58,627 nt of DNA, from the NCBI GenBank assembly GCA_025360425.1, contig JANYCD010000022.1, positions 1 to 58,627 on the forward strand. The letters are read 5' to 3'. Below the pieces are notes generated by a model that did not search any database, was not told the DNA's origin, and was given only the letters and a program-made list of their open reading frames with translations. Shown here piece after piece: positions 27,022 through 36,747 of this stretch. Source of the DNA: Sterolibacteriaceae bacterium (GTDB taxonomy: Bacteria > Pseudomonadota > Gammaproteobacteria > Burkholderiales > Rhodocyclaceae). The translations under genes and the position numbers were made by a program. Position 1 is the first letter of the stretch, and the number at the start of each line of letters is the position of its first letter.

Positions 27022-27921
27022 TCAGGTATCACGCATATGCTGACGGACAGATAGTGCCGCGCCAAACCATCCCAGCAGTCCGGCAACGGCAAGCAACAGA
27101 AAGGTATCCGTCGTGCCCAGGGAAACAAGATTGAAGTCGATACCATAGAGATTCGCGAGTTCACCGACAGGTCCGCGCAATGTGGCGGCTGCGACGAATA
27201 CGATCAACCAGGCAACCAAACCGCCGAATAAACCCTGCAGCAATCCGAAATAGTAGAACGGCCGGGCAATAAACCGGTCCGTGGCACCGAGCAAACGACT
27301 GACCTCAACTTCGGCCTGATGGGTAAGCACCTGCAGGCGAATCGTGTTGAAGGTGATGGCCACCAGGCCAACCCCGAGAAACGCAGCGAGTAGATTCACA
27401 CCGGTACGACCCAGCCGCAGCAATGCCTCCAGCCGTTTCGCCCAAGCGGAATCAAGCTGAACATGCTCGACCCCGGGCAGCCCGCGCAACTCTTTCGCCA
27501 GGCTTTCCATGGCGTCAGGTCGATCATCATGGGGTGTGACAACAAAAGCATCGGGAAACGGATTTTTCGGCAGCGCGTCGATGACATCCCCAAGGCCCTC
27601 CGACATCTTCATGCGGGCCAGTGTTTGTTCACTGGTAACGACCTTTACCGCGCTGACGCCGGAATGTTGTTTCAGTTGCTTTTCGGTACGACTCACTGCA
27701 TCGTGATTGGCATCAAGCTTCATGAATATCGATATCTGCGGGCTTGGCGTTGTGGTGCTCGCCAGTTGCAGGAGATTACTCATCAACATCTGTCCGCTGG
27801 CCGGGAGTGCCAGTGCAATGCCGATTGCAAGCAGCGACAACAAGGTGTTGAGCGGGGCGGCGATCAGTCGTCGCAAGGCGGCCGCCAGTGCGTCCCGATG
27901 CTGGCTGAGCCAGACGCTCAT
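27022..27921 (-). CDS. ftsX: Cell division protein FtsX
   Basis: A 299-residue permease-like protein. One hydrophobic segment lies near residues 20-45 (PLNTLLSLLAIGIALALPAS), a periplasmic domain follows, and three more segments fill the C-terminal half. FtsEX regulates peptidoglycan hydrolases at the division septum rather than transporting a solute. It overlaps ftsE by 4 bp. Confidence 0.94.
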   Translation of the reverse strand: MSVWLSQHRDALAAALRRLIAAPLNTLLSLLAIGIALALPASGQMLMSNLLQLASTTTPSPQISIFMKLDANHDAVSRTEKQLKQHSGVSAVKVVTSEQTLARMKMSEGLGDVIDALPKNPFPDAFVVTPHDDRPDAMESLAKELRGLPGVEHVQLDSAWAKRLEALLRLGRTGVNLLAAFLGVGLVAITFNTIRLQVLTHQAEVEVSRLLGATDRFIARPFYYFGLLQGLFGGLVAWLIVFVAAATLRGPVGELANLYGIDFNLVSLGTTDTFLLLAVAGLLGWFGAALSVRQHMRDT

Positions 27922-28571
27922 GGCGCCAGCCTTCCATGGTCAAACACGAGGCGTCTGGCACCGTCGAGATTGAACAATGCGTCGTCGTATGTTGCGATCA
28001 ATACGGTGACACCGACTTGATGAAAGTCGTGAAAAATTCGCGCCACGTCACGTGCCGTGTGCGGGTCGAGATGCGCGGTCGGCTCGTCTGCCAGGAGCAG
28101 TTTGGGTCGGTTGACCACCGCGCGGGCGATGGCCAGGCGCTGCTGCTCGCCACCCGAGAGCGAAACAGGCAAGGCCTTTTCGCGCTTCAGCAAGCCGACT
28201 TTATCCAGGGCGGCGCGGGCCCGACTGGCCGCCTCGCGCGCCGGAAAACCGGCAATGGATAGCGGCAGCAAAACGTTCTCAAAGGAAGTTCGGTCAAACA
28301 GCAGTTTTTGGTCCTGGAGAACGAGGCCCAGATTGCGGCGCAAATAGGGAACGGCGGCCCGCTTCATTGCGCCGACATTCTGGTTGTTAACCAGGACCGT
28401 ACCCGCAGTAGGGTGCTCCATGGCAGCAATCAGTTTGAGCACGGTGGATTTTCCGGCACCGGAATGGCCTTCAATCAACACCAGCTCACCGGCATTGACC
28501 TCGAAACTGATGCCGCTCAGGGCATCCAGTCCGGGGGGATAACGCTTGCCGACCTGGGAAAACCTGATCAT
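27918..28571 (-). CDS. ftsE: Cell division ATP-binding protein FtsE
   Basis: A 217-residue ABC ATPase: Walker A LIEGHSGAGKSTVLKLIAAM, signature LSGGEQQRLAIARAV, and Walker B LLLADEPTAHLDPHTA. It pairs with FtsX at the septum. The gene order ftsY-ftsE-ftsX is the conserved one, and both junctions are 4-bp overlaps. Confidence 0.96.
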   Translation of the reverse strand: MIRFSQVGKRYPPGLDALSGISFEVNAGELVLIEGHSGAGKSTVLKLIAAMEHPTAGTVLVNNQNVGAMKRAAVPYLRRNLGLVLQDQKLLFDRTSFENVLLPLSIAGFPAREAASRARAALDKVGLLKREKALPVSLSGGEQQRLAIARAVVNRPKLLLADEPTAHLDPHTARDVARIFHDFHQVGVTVLIATYDDALFNLDGARRLVFDHGRLAP

Positions 28572-29539
28572 GGTGTATCGTGCGCCTCGAACAGCGCTGC
28601 GACAAACTCGCTGGCGCGAAAGGCCTGCAGATCATCGATGCCCTCGCCGACACCGATGTAACGCACCGGCTTTGGACACTGGCGCGCGATGGCCGCTAAT
28701 ACGCCGCCCTTAGCGGTACCGTCGAGTTTGGTGATGATCAGCCCGGTCACACCCACTGCCTTGTCGAATGCCTTGACCTGCTGCACGGCGTTCTGACCGA
28801 TGTTGGCATCCAGCACCAGCAATACTTCGTGAGGTCCGGTCGGCTCCGCCTTCTGGATCACGCGTTTAATCTTGGCAATTTCTTCCATCAGATGCAACTG
28901 TGTTGGCAGGCGGCCGGCAGTATCGGCCAGTACAACATCAATCCCGCGTGCGTTGGCGGCACTGATGGCATCGAACACGACAGCGGCCGGGTCGCCTGAT
29001 TCCTGTGCGATTACGGATACGTCATTGCGTTCACCCCAGACCATCAGTTGCTCGCGGGCGGCGGCACGAAAAGTATCGCCGGCGGCGAGCAAGACCTTTT
29101 TGCCTTGTTTCTGAAAGTGCTTGGCCAATTTGCCGATCGAGGTCGTTTTGCCGCCGCCGTTAACTCCGGCAATCATGATGATGAACGGCGTGTGCGACGC
29201 AATGTTCAATGGTCGTTCCAAGGGCGCCAGCAAGGCCTGTAGAAGGTCGATCAATGCTGATCGCAATTGGGTTGGCGTTTCCAGGCGGTCTTTTTTGACG
29301 CGGGATTTAAGTTCTTCGAGCAGCCACTGGGTTGCCTCGATGCCGCAATCGGCCATCAACAGCGTGGACTCAAGATCTTCAAGCAGTTCCTCATCAATCT
29401 TCGCCCGATGAAACAAGCCGCCGAGCTGTCCCCTGGTCTTTGCCAAGCTTTTCTTTAGACGCTCGCCCCAGGAAAGTTGGGCAACAACAGGCGCATTTGG
29501 GGTGTCTTCGTTGTTCTTTTTTTTCTCGAAACCAAACAT
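28568..29539 (-). CDS. ftsY: Signal recognition particle receptor FtsY
   Basis: A 323-residue SRP GTPase with a short N-terminal region. G motifs are IAGVNGGGKTTSIGKLA, VLLAAGDTFRAAAREQL, VVLADTAGRLPTQ and LIITKLDGTAKGG. It receives the SRP-ribosome complex at the membrane. The start at MFGFEKKK is preferred to ATG 29566. The acidic A domain of E. coli FtsY is missing, as in many betaproteobacteria. Confidence 0.96.
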   Translation of the reverse strand: MFGFEKKKNNEDTPNAPVVAQLSWGERLKKSLAKTRGQLGGLFHRAKIDEELLEDLESTLLMADCGIEATQWLLEELKSRVKKDRLETPTQLRSALIDLLQALLAPLERPLNIASHTPFIIMIAGVNGGGKTTSIGKLAKHFQKQGKKVLLAAGDTFRAAAREQLMVWGERNDVSVIAQESGDPAAVVFDAISAANARGIDVVLADTAGRLPTQLHLMEEIAKIKRVIQKAEPTGPHEVLLVLDANIGQNAVQQVKAFDKAVGVTGLIITKLDGTAKGGVLAAIARQCPKPVRYIGVGEGIDDLQAFRASEFVAALFEAHDTP

Positions 29540-29625
29540 GGGGATCGCTGTCGTAGGCTGGGTCACTTCAGCGCGCTATCATGCGCAACTGATCAAAAAT
29601 CATTTTAACAGAGCCCTTCCAGACC

Positions 29626-30975
29626 ATGAGACGAACCCTGTTGTGCGCAGCGCTGCTGGTTGCCAATGTCGTATATGCCAATCCCTTTGAAAAACAGCTT
29701 ACCAACGGCTTGCGGGTGATCGTGAAAGAAGACCATCGTGCGCCTACGGTCGTCAACATGGTCTGGTACCGTGTCGGCAGCATGGACGAAACTGACGGCA
29801 CCTCCGGCGTGGCGCATGCCCTTGAGCATTTGATGTTCAAAGGCACCCGAAAAGTCGCTGATGGCGAGTTCTCGCGCCACGTGGCGGCATCCGGTGGACG
29901 CGACAACGCCTTCACCAATCTTGACTACACCGCGTATTTTGAGCAGGTGCCCAAGCGCGCATTACCCGAGATGATGGCACTAGAAGCTGACCGGATGTCC
30001 GATCTGAATCTTGGCCCCAAACAGTTCGCTTCCGAGATCAAGGTGGTGATGGAAGAACGGCGCATGCGCACCGAGGATGATCCGCAGTCGCAGGTACATG
30101 AAGCGCTTTATGCCGCAGCATTTGCGGCGCATCCCTACCACCGACCGGTGATTGGCTGGATGGACGATCTCGAGCATATGACATGGCAGAATGCTCACGA
30201 CTGGTACCGCACCTGGTACGCCCCCAATAACGCCTATGTCGTTATCGCCGGTGATGTGAATCACGAGGAGGTATTTCGGCTCGCCGAGAAATACTATGGC
30301 GGCATCAAGCCCCACAGGCTGCCTGAACGTAAACCGCGTAATGAACCTTTGCAGCTTGGCGTGCGGCGCGTCGTAGTCAAGGCGCCGGCCAGGTTGCCCT
30401 ATGTTGTGATGGCGTGGAAAGTTCCCAAGCTGAAGGAAATCGAAACCGATAGCGAGCCGTATGCCCTGGAGGTGCTCGCTGCGGTATTGGACGGACATGA
30501 CGCGGCACGTCTGGCCAAGGATCTGGTACGTACGGGGAAAATCGCACATTCCGCCGGTGCCGGCTATGACAGCATGATGCGTGGCGAGGCCCTGTTCATG
30601 CTCGATGGCCAACCCATCGAAGGAAAGTCAGTGGTCGACCTTGAAGCCGCACTGCGTGGCGAGATCAAGCGCATACAGGAAGAGGGTGTTTCGGCCGAGG
30701 AACTGGCCCGCGTCAAAACCCAGACGATTGCCGCGCAAGTCTACAAACGTGATTCGGTCATGGCCCAGGCCATGGAAATCGGTGGTGCGGAAAGTGCAGG
30801 AGTGGAATGGAAGAACATCGACCATATTCTGGAAAAGATTCGCGGCGTCACCGCAGAGCAGGTTCAGGCGGTTGCAAATAAATATTTCAATGACGATACC
30901 CTGACCGTCGCGGTGCTCGATCCCCAGCCCATCGACCAGGCGGCTCCAAAGCAGCCCTTCGTCCATCACCATTGA
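29626..30975 (+). CDS. M16 family zinc metallopeptidase, catalytic subunit
   Basis: A 449-residue exported M16 peptidase. A signal peptide (1-18, ending VYA) is followed by the inverted zinc motif HALEHLMFKGT with the HxxEH pattern (about residues 65-69) and a downstream Glu in MMALEADRM. It ends in three histidines, PFVHHH. It is followed after 7 bp by a second M16 gene without HxxEH, so the two probably form a heterodimer. The pair sits before rsmD. The substrate is unknown. Confidence 0.9.
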   Translation: MRRTLLCAALLVANVVYANPFEKQLTNGLRVIVKEDHRAPTVVNMVWYRVGSMDETDGTSGVAHALEHLMFKGTRKVADGEFSRHVAASGGRDNAFTNLDYTAYFEQVPKRALPEMMALEADRMSDLNLGPKQFASEIKVVMEERRMRTEDDPQSQVHEALYAAAFAAHPYHRPVIGWMDDLEHMTWQNAHDWYRTWYAPNNAYVVIAGDVNHEEVFRLAEKYYGGIKPHRLPERKPRNEPLQLGVRRVVVKAPARLPYVVMAWKVPKLKEIETDSEPYALEVLAAVLDGHDAARLAKDLVRTGKIAHSAGAGYDSMMRGEALFMLDGQPIEGKSVVDLEAALRGEIKRIQEEGVSAEELARVKTQTIAAQVYKRDSVMAQAMEIGGAESAGVEWKNIDHILEKIRGVTAEQVQAVANKYFNDDTLTVAVLDPQPIDQAAPKQPFVHHH

Positions 30976-30982
30976 GAACGCC

Positions 30983-32272
30983 ATGATCAAAAATCTTTTT
31001 GTACTGCTGCTGGCCGCCACGGCAATCGTTGCCCAAGCCGGGGTAAAAATTGAACACTGGACCGCGCCCTCGGGCGCCAGGGTTTACTTTGTCGAGAACC
31101 ACGAACTTCCCATCCTTGATGTGCAGGTTGATTTCGTTGCCGGGGCCGCTCTTGATCCTTCAGGAAAAGCCGGTCTTGCCGGCATGACGCGCGGTTTGCT
31201 TGATGCAGGGACAGGCGATTTGGACGAAGAACAAATCGCCGGACGATTGGTTGACCTTGGCGCCATCATCTCCGGTTCGGGCGATTTCGATCGTTCCGCT
31301 TTGAATTTGCGCACCCTGTCTTCGAAAACAGAAAAGGATGGCGCGCTCGACCTGTTGCAACTCTTGCTCAACAAGCCGACTTTCCCCGATGCCGTGTTGA
31401 CGCGCGAAAAGGCACAAGCGATTGCAGCATTACAACAAGCCGACACGCAACCGGAAAGTCTCGCAGCGAAGCGTTTCGCTGCCGCGATCTATCCCGATCA
31501 TCCGTACGGAGCGTCGCCTACTGTGGAATCGGTGACCGCTATAAATCGCGGTGACCTGGTGGTTTTTCACCAAAAAAATTATTCAGCCGGCCGTGCGGTG
31601 GTATCCATCATGGGAGATGTTTCCCGCCATGAGGCCGAAGTCATCGCCCAGCGCCTGACCGAAAACCTGCCGGCCGGTGAAGCAGCTGCCGCTGTGCCCC
31701 AAGTCAAATTGCCCCAGCGTGAGACGATCAGGATTCCCCATCCGGCAGCCCAGAGTCATATCCTCGTCGGTGCTCCTGCCGTCAAGCGCGGTGATCCGGA
31801 TTATTTCGCATTGTTGGTTGGCAACTATTCGCTCGGCGGCGGCGGCTTCGTTTCACGACTGATGAATGAAGTACGTGAGAAGCGGGGCTACGCCTATGAC
31901 GTGCACTCCTATTTCGCGCCACGGAAACTGGAAGGACCGTTCGAGATTGGATTGCAAACCAAGAGAAGTCAGACCAATGATGCGTTGAAGGTGGTTGAAT
32001 CCACGGTGTCGGGATTTTTGAAAACCGGTCCGACCGAAAGTGAACTAAAGGCAGCCAAACAAAATCTGGTCGACGGACTTGCCTTGCGTATCGACAGCAA
32101 TGCGAAGATTCTGGGCTATCTGTCCACAATCGGCTTCTACGGTTTGCCGCTCGACTATCTCGACACCTTTCCGGCCAAGGTCAATGCGGTGACGGCAGCG
32201 CAGGTACGTGATGCGTTTGCACGGCATGTGCAATTGGAGCATTTGGTAACGGTGATCGTGGCAGGGGAGTGA
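30983..32272 (+). CDS. M16 family peptidase, non-catalytic partner
   Basis: A 429-residue exported protein with a signal peptide (1-19, MIKNLFVLLLAATAIVAQA). The M16 fold is clear, but the zinc site is lost: the position of HxxEH reads MTRGLLDAGTG. The arginine/tyrosine substrate-binding segment of M16 enzymes is kept (LMNEVREKRGYAYDV at about residues 293-307). This split, zinc in one chain and R/Y in the other, is known for bacterial M16B heterodimers. Confidence 0.9.
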   Translation: MIKNLFVLLLAATAIVAQAGVKIEHWTAPSGARVYFVENHELPILDVQVDFVAGAALDPSGKAGLAGMTRGLLDAGTGDLDEEQIAGRLVDLGAIISGSGDFDRSALNLRTLSSKTEKDGALDLLQLLLNKPTFPDAVLTREKAQAIAALQQADTQPESLAAKRFAAAIYPDHPYGASPTVESVTAINRGDLVVFHQKNYSAGRAVVSIMGDVSRHEAEVIAQRLTENLPAGEAAAAVPQVKLPQRETIRIPHPAAQSHILVGAPAVKRGDPDYFALLVGNYSLGGGGFVSRLMNEVREKRGYAYDVHSYFAPRKLEGPFEIGLQTKRSQTNDALKVVESTVSGFLKTGPTESELKAAKQNLVDGLALRIDSNAKILGYLSTIGFYGLPLDYLDTFPAKVNAVTAAQVRDAFARHVQLEHLVTVIVAGE

Positions 32273-32311
32273 TTCGCCCTCGGTGAAACTGTCCGGAATC
32301 GAGCAATTGGC

Positions 32312-32851
32312 ATGAGCAAAATCAGGGTTACCGGGGGTGATTGGCGCAGCCGCCTGATCGACGTGACCGATGCGCCCGCGTTGCGCCCTACTCCCGATCG
32401 GGTACGCGAGACCCTGTTCAACTGGCTGGGACAAGACTTGAGCGGATGGCATTGTCTCGATCTCTTTGCCGGAAGCGGCATTCTCGGATTTGAAGCGGCA
32501 TCGCGCGGCGCGGCACACGTAACGCTAGTCGAACAAAATCACCGTGTCTTTTCACAACTGCAACGCAATGCGCAAGTTTTTGACTGCCAGCAACTGCGGC
32601 TGATCTGCGGCGATGCGGTAGAATTTGTCAAGTCGGCGGCTGCGGATTACGATCTGATTTTTCTTGATCCGCCCTATCGGCAAGGCTTGCTTGAGACGAT
32701 TGCGCTGCATCTGGCGCCGATCACCAAGGATGGTGCATATATTTACGCCGAGGCCGAGCACCGTATCGACCATCTCGACGCGTGGCAGGTCATCAAGCAG
32801 GGGCAGGCTGGGCAGGTTTTTTTCCACTTACTGGAACTGGAGCGGCAATGA
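32312..32851 (+). CDS. rsmD: 16S rRNA (guanine(966)-N2)-methyltransferase
   Basis: A 179-residue methyltransferase. [14 protein letters not shown] and [15 protein letters not shown] open it, the SAM loop is [20 protein letters not shown], and the catalytic motif is [12 protein letters not shown]. It methylates G966 of 16S rRNA in the 30S subunit. It overlaps coaD by 4 bp (ATGA). Confidence 0.95.
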   Translation: MSKIRVTGGDWRSRLIDVTDAPALRPTPDRVRETLFNWLGQDLSGWHCLDLFAGSGILGFEAASRGAAHVTLVEQNHRVFSQLQRNAQVFDCQQLRLICGDAVEFVKSAAADYDLIFLDPPYRQGLLETIALHLAPITKDGAYIYAEAEHRIDHLDAWQVIKQGQAGQVFFHLLELERQ

Positions 32852-33333
32852 CGAAAACCATCGCGGTATATCCAGGTACCTTCGATCCATTGACGCGCGG
32901 CCACGAAGACCTGGTTCGCCGCGCCGCGACCATTTTCGGCAAGATCATCGTTGCCATTGCTGCGAGCGAAAAAAAGCGTCCGTTGTTTACACTGGAAGAG
33001 CGTATCAGGATGGCGCGCGAAGTTCTGGCGTCTTGTCCCAATGTCGAGATCAAGGGTTTTGATGGCCTGACCATGGATTTCGTGCGCCAGCAAGGCGGCA
33101 ACATCATCATGCGTGGACTGCGCGCTGTCTCCGACTTCGAGTATGAATTCCAGCTAGCCGGGATGAACCGGGATATTTACCCCGATGTGGAAACCGTATT
33201 CCTGACGCCGGGACATCAATACATGTTCATCTCCGCATCCATGGTGCGCGAGATCGCCACCTTCGGCGGCGATGTTTCCAAATTCGTTCCGCCGCTCGTC
33301 GCGGAATGTCTCAAGAACAAACAACGTACCTGA
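32848..33333 (+). CDS. coaD: Phosphopantetheine adenylyltransferase
   Basis: A 161-residue nucleotidyltransferase: [19 protein letters not shown] with the (T/H)xGH ATP motif, [20 protein letters not shown], and [18 protein letters not shown] near the end. It makes dephospho-CoA in coenzyme A synthesis. The start is the ATG overlapping the rsmD stop; rsmD-coaD pairing is common. The normal length supports completeness. Confidence 0.96.
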   Translation: MTKTIAVYPGTFDPLTRGHEDLVRRAATIFGKIIVAIAASEKKRPLFTLEERIRMAREVLASCPNVEIKGFDGLTMDFVRQQGGNIIMRGLRAVSDFEYEFQLAGMNRDIYPDVETVFLTPGHQYMFISASMVREIATFGGDVSKFVPPLVAECLKNKQRT

Positions 33334-33597
<264 letters not shown>

Positions 33598-33610
33598 GTT
33601 TGCGCCCCTC

Positions 33611-34423
33611 TTAGCGTTGGCAGTGTGGGCAATAGAAGGTCGCGCGCTGCCCTTGCCGAATCATCCTGACTGGTCGTTCGCAAATCCTGCATAGTTCTCC
33701 TTCGCGCCCATACACGAACGCCTGCAACTGGAAATACCCCAAGCTGCCATCCGAGTGTACGAAATCGCGCAAGCTACTCCCACCAGCGGCAATGGCGAGC
33801 GACAAAGTTTCCTTGATTGCCGGCGCCAAGCGTTCATAACGCTTCAGCGATATTTTCCCGGCGGGTGATCGCGGATCAATTCCGGCGCGGAACAGGCTTT
33901 CCGAAGCGTATATGTTGCCTACGCCAACAACCCGATGGCTGTCCATCAGGACAATCTTGATTGCTGCTTTGCGCTTGCGCGTGATGGCGAACAACCATGA
34001 CGCAGAAAAGGCTTCGGACAGGGGTTCGATTCCCAATGTTGACAGCAGTGGATGAGATTCCGGATCGCCATCGATCCAGACCATCGCACCAAAGCGGCGC
34101 GGATCACGCAAGCGCAGAATCGTTTGGCCAAACACCAGATCGACGTGATCGTGTTTCTGCGCCGGTAGCGCAACAGGCACCAACCGCAAACTACCCGACA
34201 TGCCCAAATGCACCAGCAGCACGCCAGTATCGAAATCAAATAGCAAATATTTACCACGCCGCTCGATCTTGCGCAGAACCTTGCCGGAGAGCAACTTGTC
34301 AAATCGGACTGGCAATGGATAGCGCAAGGCAGGTATCCGTGCCACAACCGTGATGACATGCTGCCCGACGATATTCGGCGCGATACCCCGCCGCGTGATC
34401 TCTACTTCAGGCAATTCGGGCAT
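33611..34423 (-). CDS. mutM: Formamidopyrimidine-DNA glycosylase
   Basis: A 270-residue Fpg: the N-terminal PELPEVEITRRGI supplies the catalytic Pro1 and Glu2, the helix-two-turn-helix part includes VGNIYASESLFRAGIDPRSP, and the zinc finger CRICERPVRMIRQGQRATFYCPHCQR ends the protein with CxxC and CxxC. It removes 8-oxoguanine opposite C. It is convergent with the ferredoxin gene, 13 bp away, and divergent from the TPR gene. Confidence 0.96.
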   Translation of the reverse strand: MPELPEVEITRRGIAPNIVGQHVITVVARIPALRYPLPVRFDKLLSGKVLRKIERRGKYLLFDFDTGVLLVHLGMSGSLRLVPVALPAQKHDHVDLVFGQTILRLRDPRRFGAMVWIDGDPESHPLLSTLGIEPLSEAFSASWLFAITRKRKAAIKIVLMDSHRVVGVGNIYASESLFRAGIDPRSPAGKISLKRYERLAPAIKETLSLAIAAGGSSLRDFVHSDGSLGYFQLQAFVYGREGELCRICERPVRMIRQGQRATFYCPHCQR

Positions 34424-34483
34424 GCGCTTGTTGTTCCCGCTCTGATAACATCACCGATTCCTCATTCTAGCCCGTAATAATTC

Positions 34484-36181
34484 GTGCCCATCCTGCTCAA
34501 GTCACGTTTCATTGCTGCCGTCGCTTTTACCGCTCTGTCCCTACTCGCTTTCGGCCAGGAAAAGACGGCTGTTTCTGCAAGTTCGAATTCGGCGTCGTCA
34601 TTGACGCCGAAAATTCTCTATCAGTATCTTCTGGCAGAAGTCGCAGCCACCCAGGGCAAGTTGTCATTTTCTTCAGCCGCCTACCTCGATCTGACGAAGA
34701 CTACGCGCGATCCGCGCATTGCGCGACGGGCAACCGAGGTAGCCTTTTTCAGCCGCGATCAGGAAGCGGCGCTCAAGGCAGCCCGGCTTTGGGTAGATAT
34801 AGAACCTGAGTCGGCCGACGCCAGGCAAAGCCTGTGGACCTTGCTGGCGGCGACCAACCGAAATGACGAACTTGCCGGGCTGTTGACACAAGTGTTGGCC
34901 AACGAGGGGACGAATACCGCTTCCTCGATCATTGGGCTGGGACGCTTGGCGAGCCGTTTCTCCGATAAACAGGCATCGTTGCGTCTGGTAATGCAGGTCA
35001 CTGCCCCCTATGAAACCCTTCCAGAAACTTACTATGTTCGCGCCCAGGCAGCATGGACCGCAAAAGATTTGGATCGGGCGAAGGCATCGATTGATCGTGC
35101 CCTCGTGCTCAAGCCGGACTGGGAGCCTGCAATTTTGCTGAAGGCGCAAATACTGAGTGGCGATACGGAAAAAACGCTCGCGGTTCTCTCCGAGTTTCTC
35201 GTCCGCAATCCCGGCGCACATGATGCCAAGCTGACTTATGCACGCGTGCTTGTGGATGCAAAACGTTACGCCGAGGCACGTCAGGCGTTCACCGAACTGC
35301 TGGAAGGGCAGAAAGACAATGCCGAATTACTGTATTCGGTTGGACTACTGTCGATGGAGATGGGCGATTTTGCCACTGGCGATGGCTATCTCAAGCGGGT
35401 GCTGGACCTTGACTTTGCCGATATGGACAGTGTGCGCTACTACCTCGGGCATAGTGCAGAAACAGGCCACCGCGCGCAAGAAGCGGTGGATTATTTTGAT
35501 ACGGTATCCGATCGAAGCCCGCGCTATGTCTCGGCCCAGGTACGTGCGGCGACCTTGCTGCGGCAACAGGGAAAGCTTGACGACGCACGGCGCCATTTGC
35601 AACAGGCCGAGACCGCTGCTCCGAAAGAACGCACTGTGCTGATTTTGGCCGAGTCTCAGCTTCTGGTGGAGTCGCACCAGTTTGACGAAGCCTACAAACT
35701 ACTGAATTCCGAGCTATCGGCACAGCCGAACGATACCTCACTGTTATACGAGTCTGCGATGCTGGCTGAAAAGACTGGCAAATTCGATGTCCTCGAACGC
35801 AACCTGCGGCGGTTGATCAAGCTCAAGCCTGACAGCGCCGAAGCCTACAACGCGCTCGGTTATTCAATGGCCGACCACAACATCCGGCTTGATGAGGCGC
35901 AGAAGTTGATTGAAAAAGCACTGAGCCTGGCGCCGCAAGATGCAGCGATTCTCGATAGCCGTGGCTGGCTGGCATTCCGGCGCAATGACATGCCCACTGC
36001 ACTCGAATTTCTGCGCAAGGCGTTCGTTGTTAACGACGATCCGGAAATTGCCGCGCATCTTGGCGAAGTATTGTGGGCACAGGGGCATCATGATGACGCG
36101 GAAAAAATCTGGGATACAGCGTTCAAGGCGCACCCGGATAACGAGGCCCTGGCGGCGACCATCAAGCGGTTCAAGCCCTGA
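34484..36181 (+). CDS. Exported tetratricopeptide-repeat protein
   Basis: A 565-residue protein made of about ten or more TPR units (for example LYSVGLLSMEMGDFATGDGY and AYNALGYSMADHNIRLDEA), behind an N-terminal signal sequence ending near AFG. TPR proteins scaffold other proteins; the one preceding lolB-ispE in betaproteobacteria has no known function. The start is GTG at 34484, giving a good signal peptide. The last codons overlap the lolB start, so it heads the operon TPR-lolB-ispE-tRNA-Gln-prs. Confidence 0.88.
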   Translation: MPILLKSRFIAAVAFTALSLLAFGQEKTAVSASSNSASSLTPKILYQYLLAEVAATQGKLSFSSAAYLDLTKTTRDPRIARRATEVAFFSRDQEAALKAARLWVDIEPESADARQSLWTLLAATNRNDELAGLLTQVLANEGTNTASSIIGLGRLASRFSDKQASLRLVMQVTAPYETLPETYYVRAQAAWTAKDLDRAKASIDRALVLKPDWEPAILLKAQILSGDTEKTLAVLSEFLVRNPGAHDAKLTYARVLVDAKRYAEARQAFTELLEGQKDNAELLYSVGLLSMEMGDFATGDGYLKRVLDLDFADMDSVRYYLGHSAETGHRAQEAVDYFDTVSDRSPRYVSAQVRAATLLRQQGKLDDARRHLQQAETAAPKERTVLILAESQLLVESHQFDEAYKLLNSELSAQPNDTSLLYESAMLAEKTGKFDVLERNLRRLIKLKPDSAEAYNALGYSMADHNIRLDEAQKLIEKALSLAPQDAAILDSRGWLAFRRNDMPTALEFLRKAFVVNDDPEIAAHLGEVLWAQGHHDDAEKIWDTAFKAHPDNEALAATIKRFKP

Positions 36182-36747
36182 ACACCTGGCATAGATCGCT
36201 GTGGCTTGGCCTTTGCATCGTGTTCGGCCTGGCAGCGTGTGCCAGCATGCATTCCACCAACGTTCCGCCGCCCCGCCCTTCACGCCAGGACATCGCGGTA
36301 TTTACGATTGAAGCGCGCATCAGCGTGCGCCAGGGCGAAAAATCCTCAAACGCAAGACTAAGTTGGCAACATCAGGCGGAACGCGACGAGATACTGGTGA
36401 CCGGACCATTCGGGCAGGGCATCGCCGAACTTGTCCGCGATGCCAATGGGGCGCGCCTGACTGGCGCTGACCACAAGGAAATTATTGCGCCTGACTGGGA
36501 TACGTTGACCGAAAAAATCTTCGGTATTGCGCTGCCGCTCAACGGTGTTGCGCGCTGGCTCTCCGCCAACGTCGCGGGTGCAGAAAACGATGCGTTGGGC
36601 CACCCCGTCCACGCTGAGGAGCAAGGCTGGCATATTGCATGGCCTGCCTATGAGTCGGATGCTGCCAACGCCCTGCCGACAGCGATAAGCCTGCAACGCG
36701 ACGATATTGAAGTGCGGCTGAAGATCGACCGATGGCAACTGAATTGA
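36178..36747 (+). CDS. lolB: Outer-membrane lipoprotein LolB (CTG start inferred)
   Basis: About 189 residues. The lipobox GLAACAS places the modified Cys at about residue 21, and the body has the LolB pattern (FTIEARISVRQGEKSSNARLSW, ILVTGPFGQGIAEL, PLNGVARWL). LolB accepts lipoproteins from LolA and inserts them into the outer membrane. GTG 36220 would leave only four residues before the lipobox Cys, far too few for a signal peptide. Going upstream in frame, no ATG, GTG or TTG gives a full one; the CTG at 36178, overlapping the preceding stop as CTGA, does, with a charged His-Arg n-region. It overlaps ispE by 16 bp. Confidence 0.85.
   Translation: MNTWHRSLWLGLCIVFGLAACASMHSTNVPPPRPSRQDIAVFTIEARISVRQGEKSSNARLSWQHQAERDEILVTGPFGQGIAELVRDANGARLTGADHKEIIAPDWDTLTEKIFGIALPLNGVARWLSANVAGAENDALGHPVHAEEQGWHIAWPAYESDAANALPTAISLQRDDIEVRLKIDRWQLN

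Noticed and set aside
36220..36747. lolB starting at GTG 36220
   Set aside because: This would leave four residues before the lipobox cysteine, so no signal peptide; an upstream start is needed.
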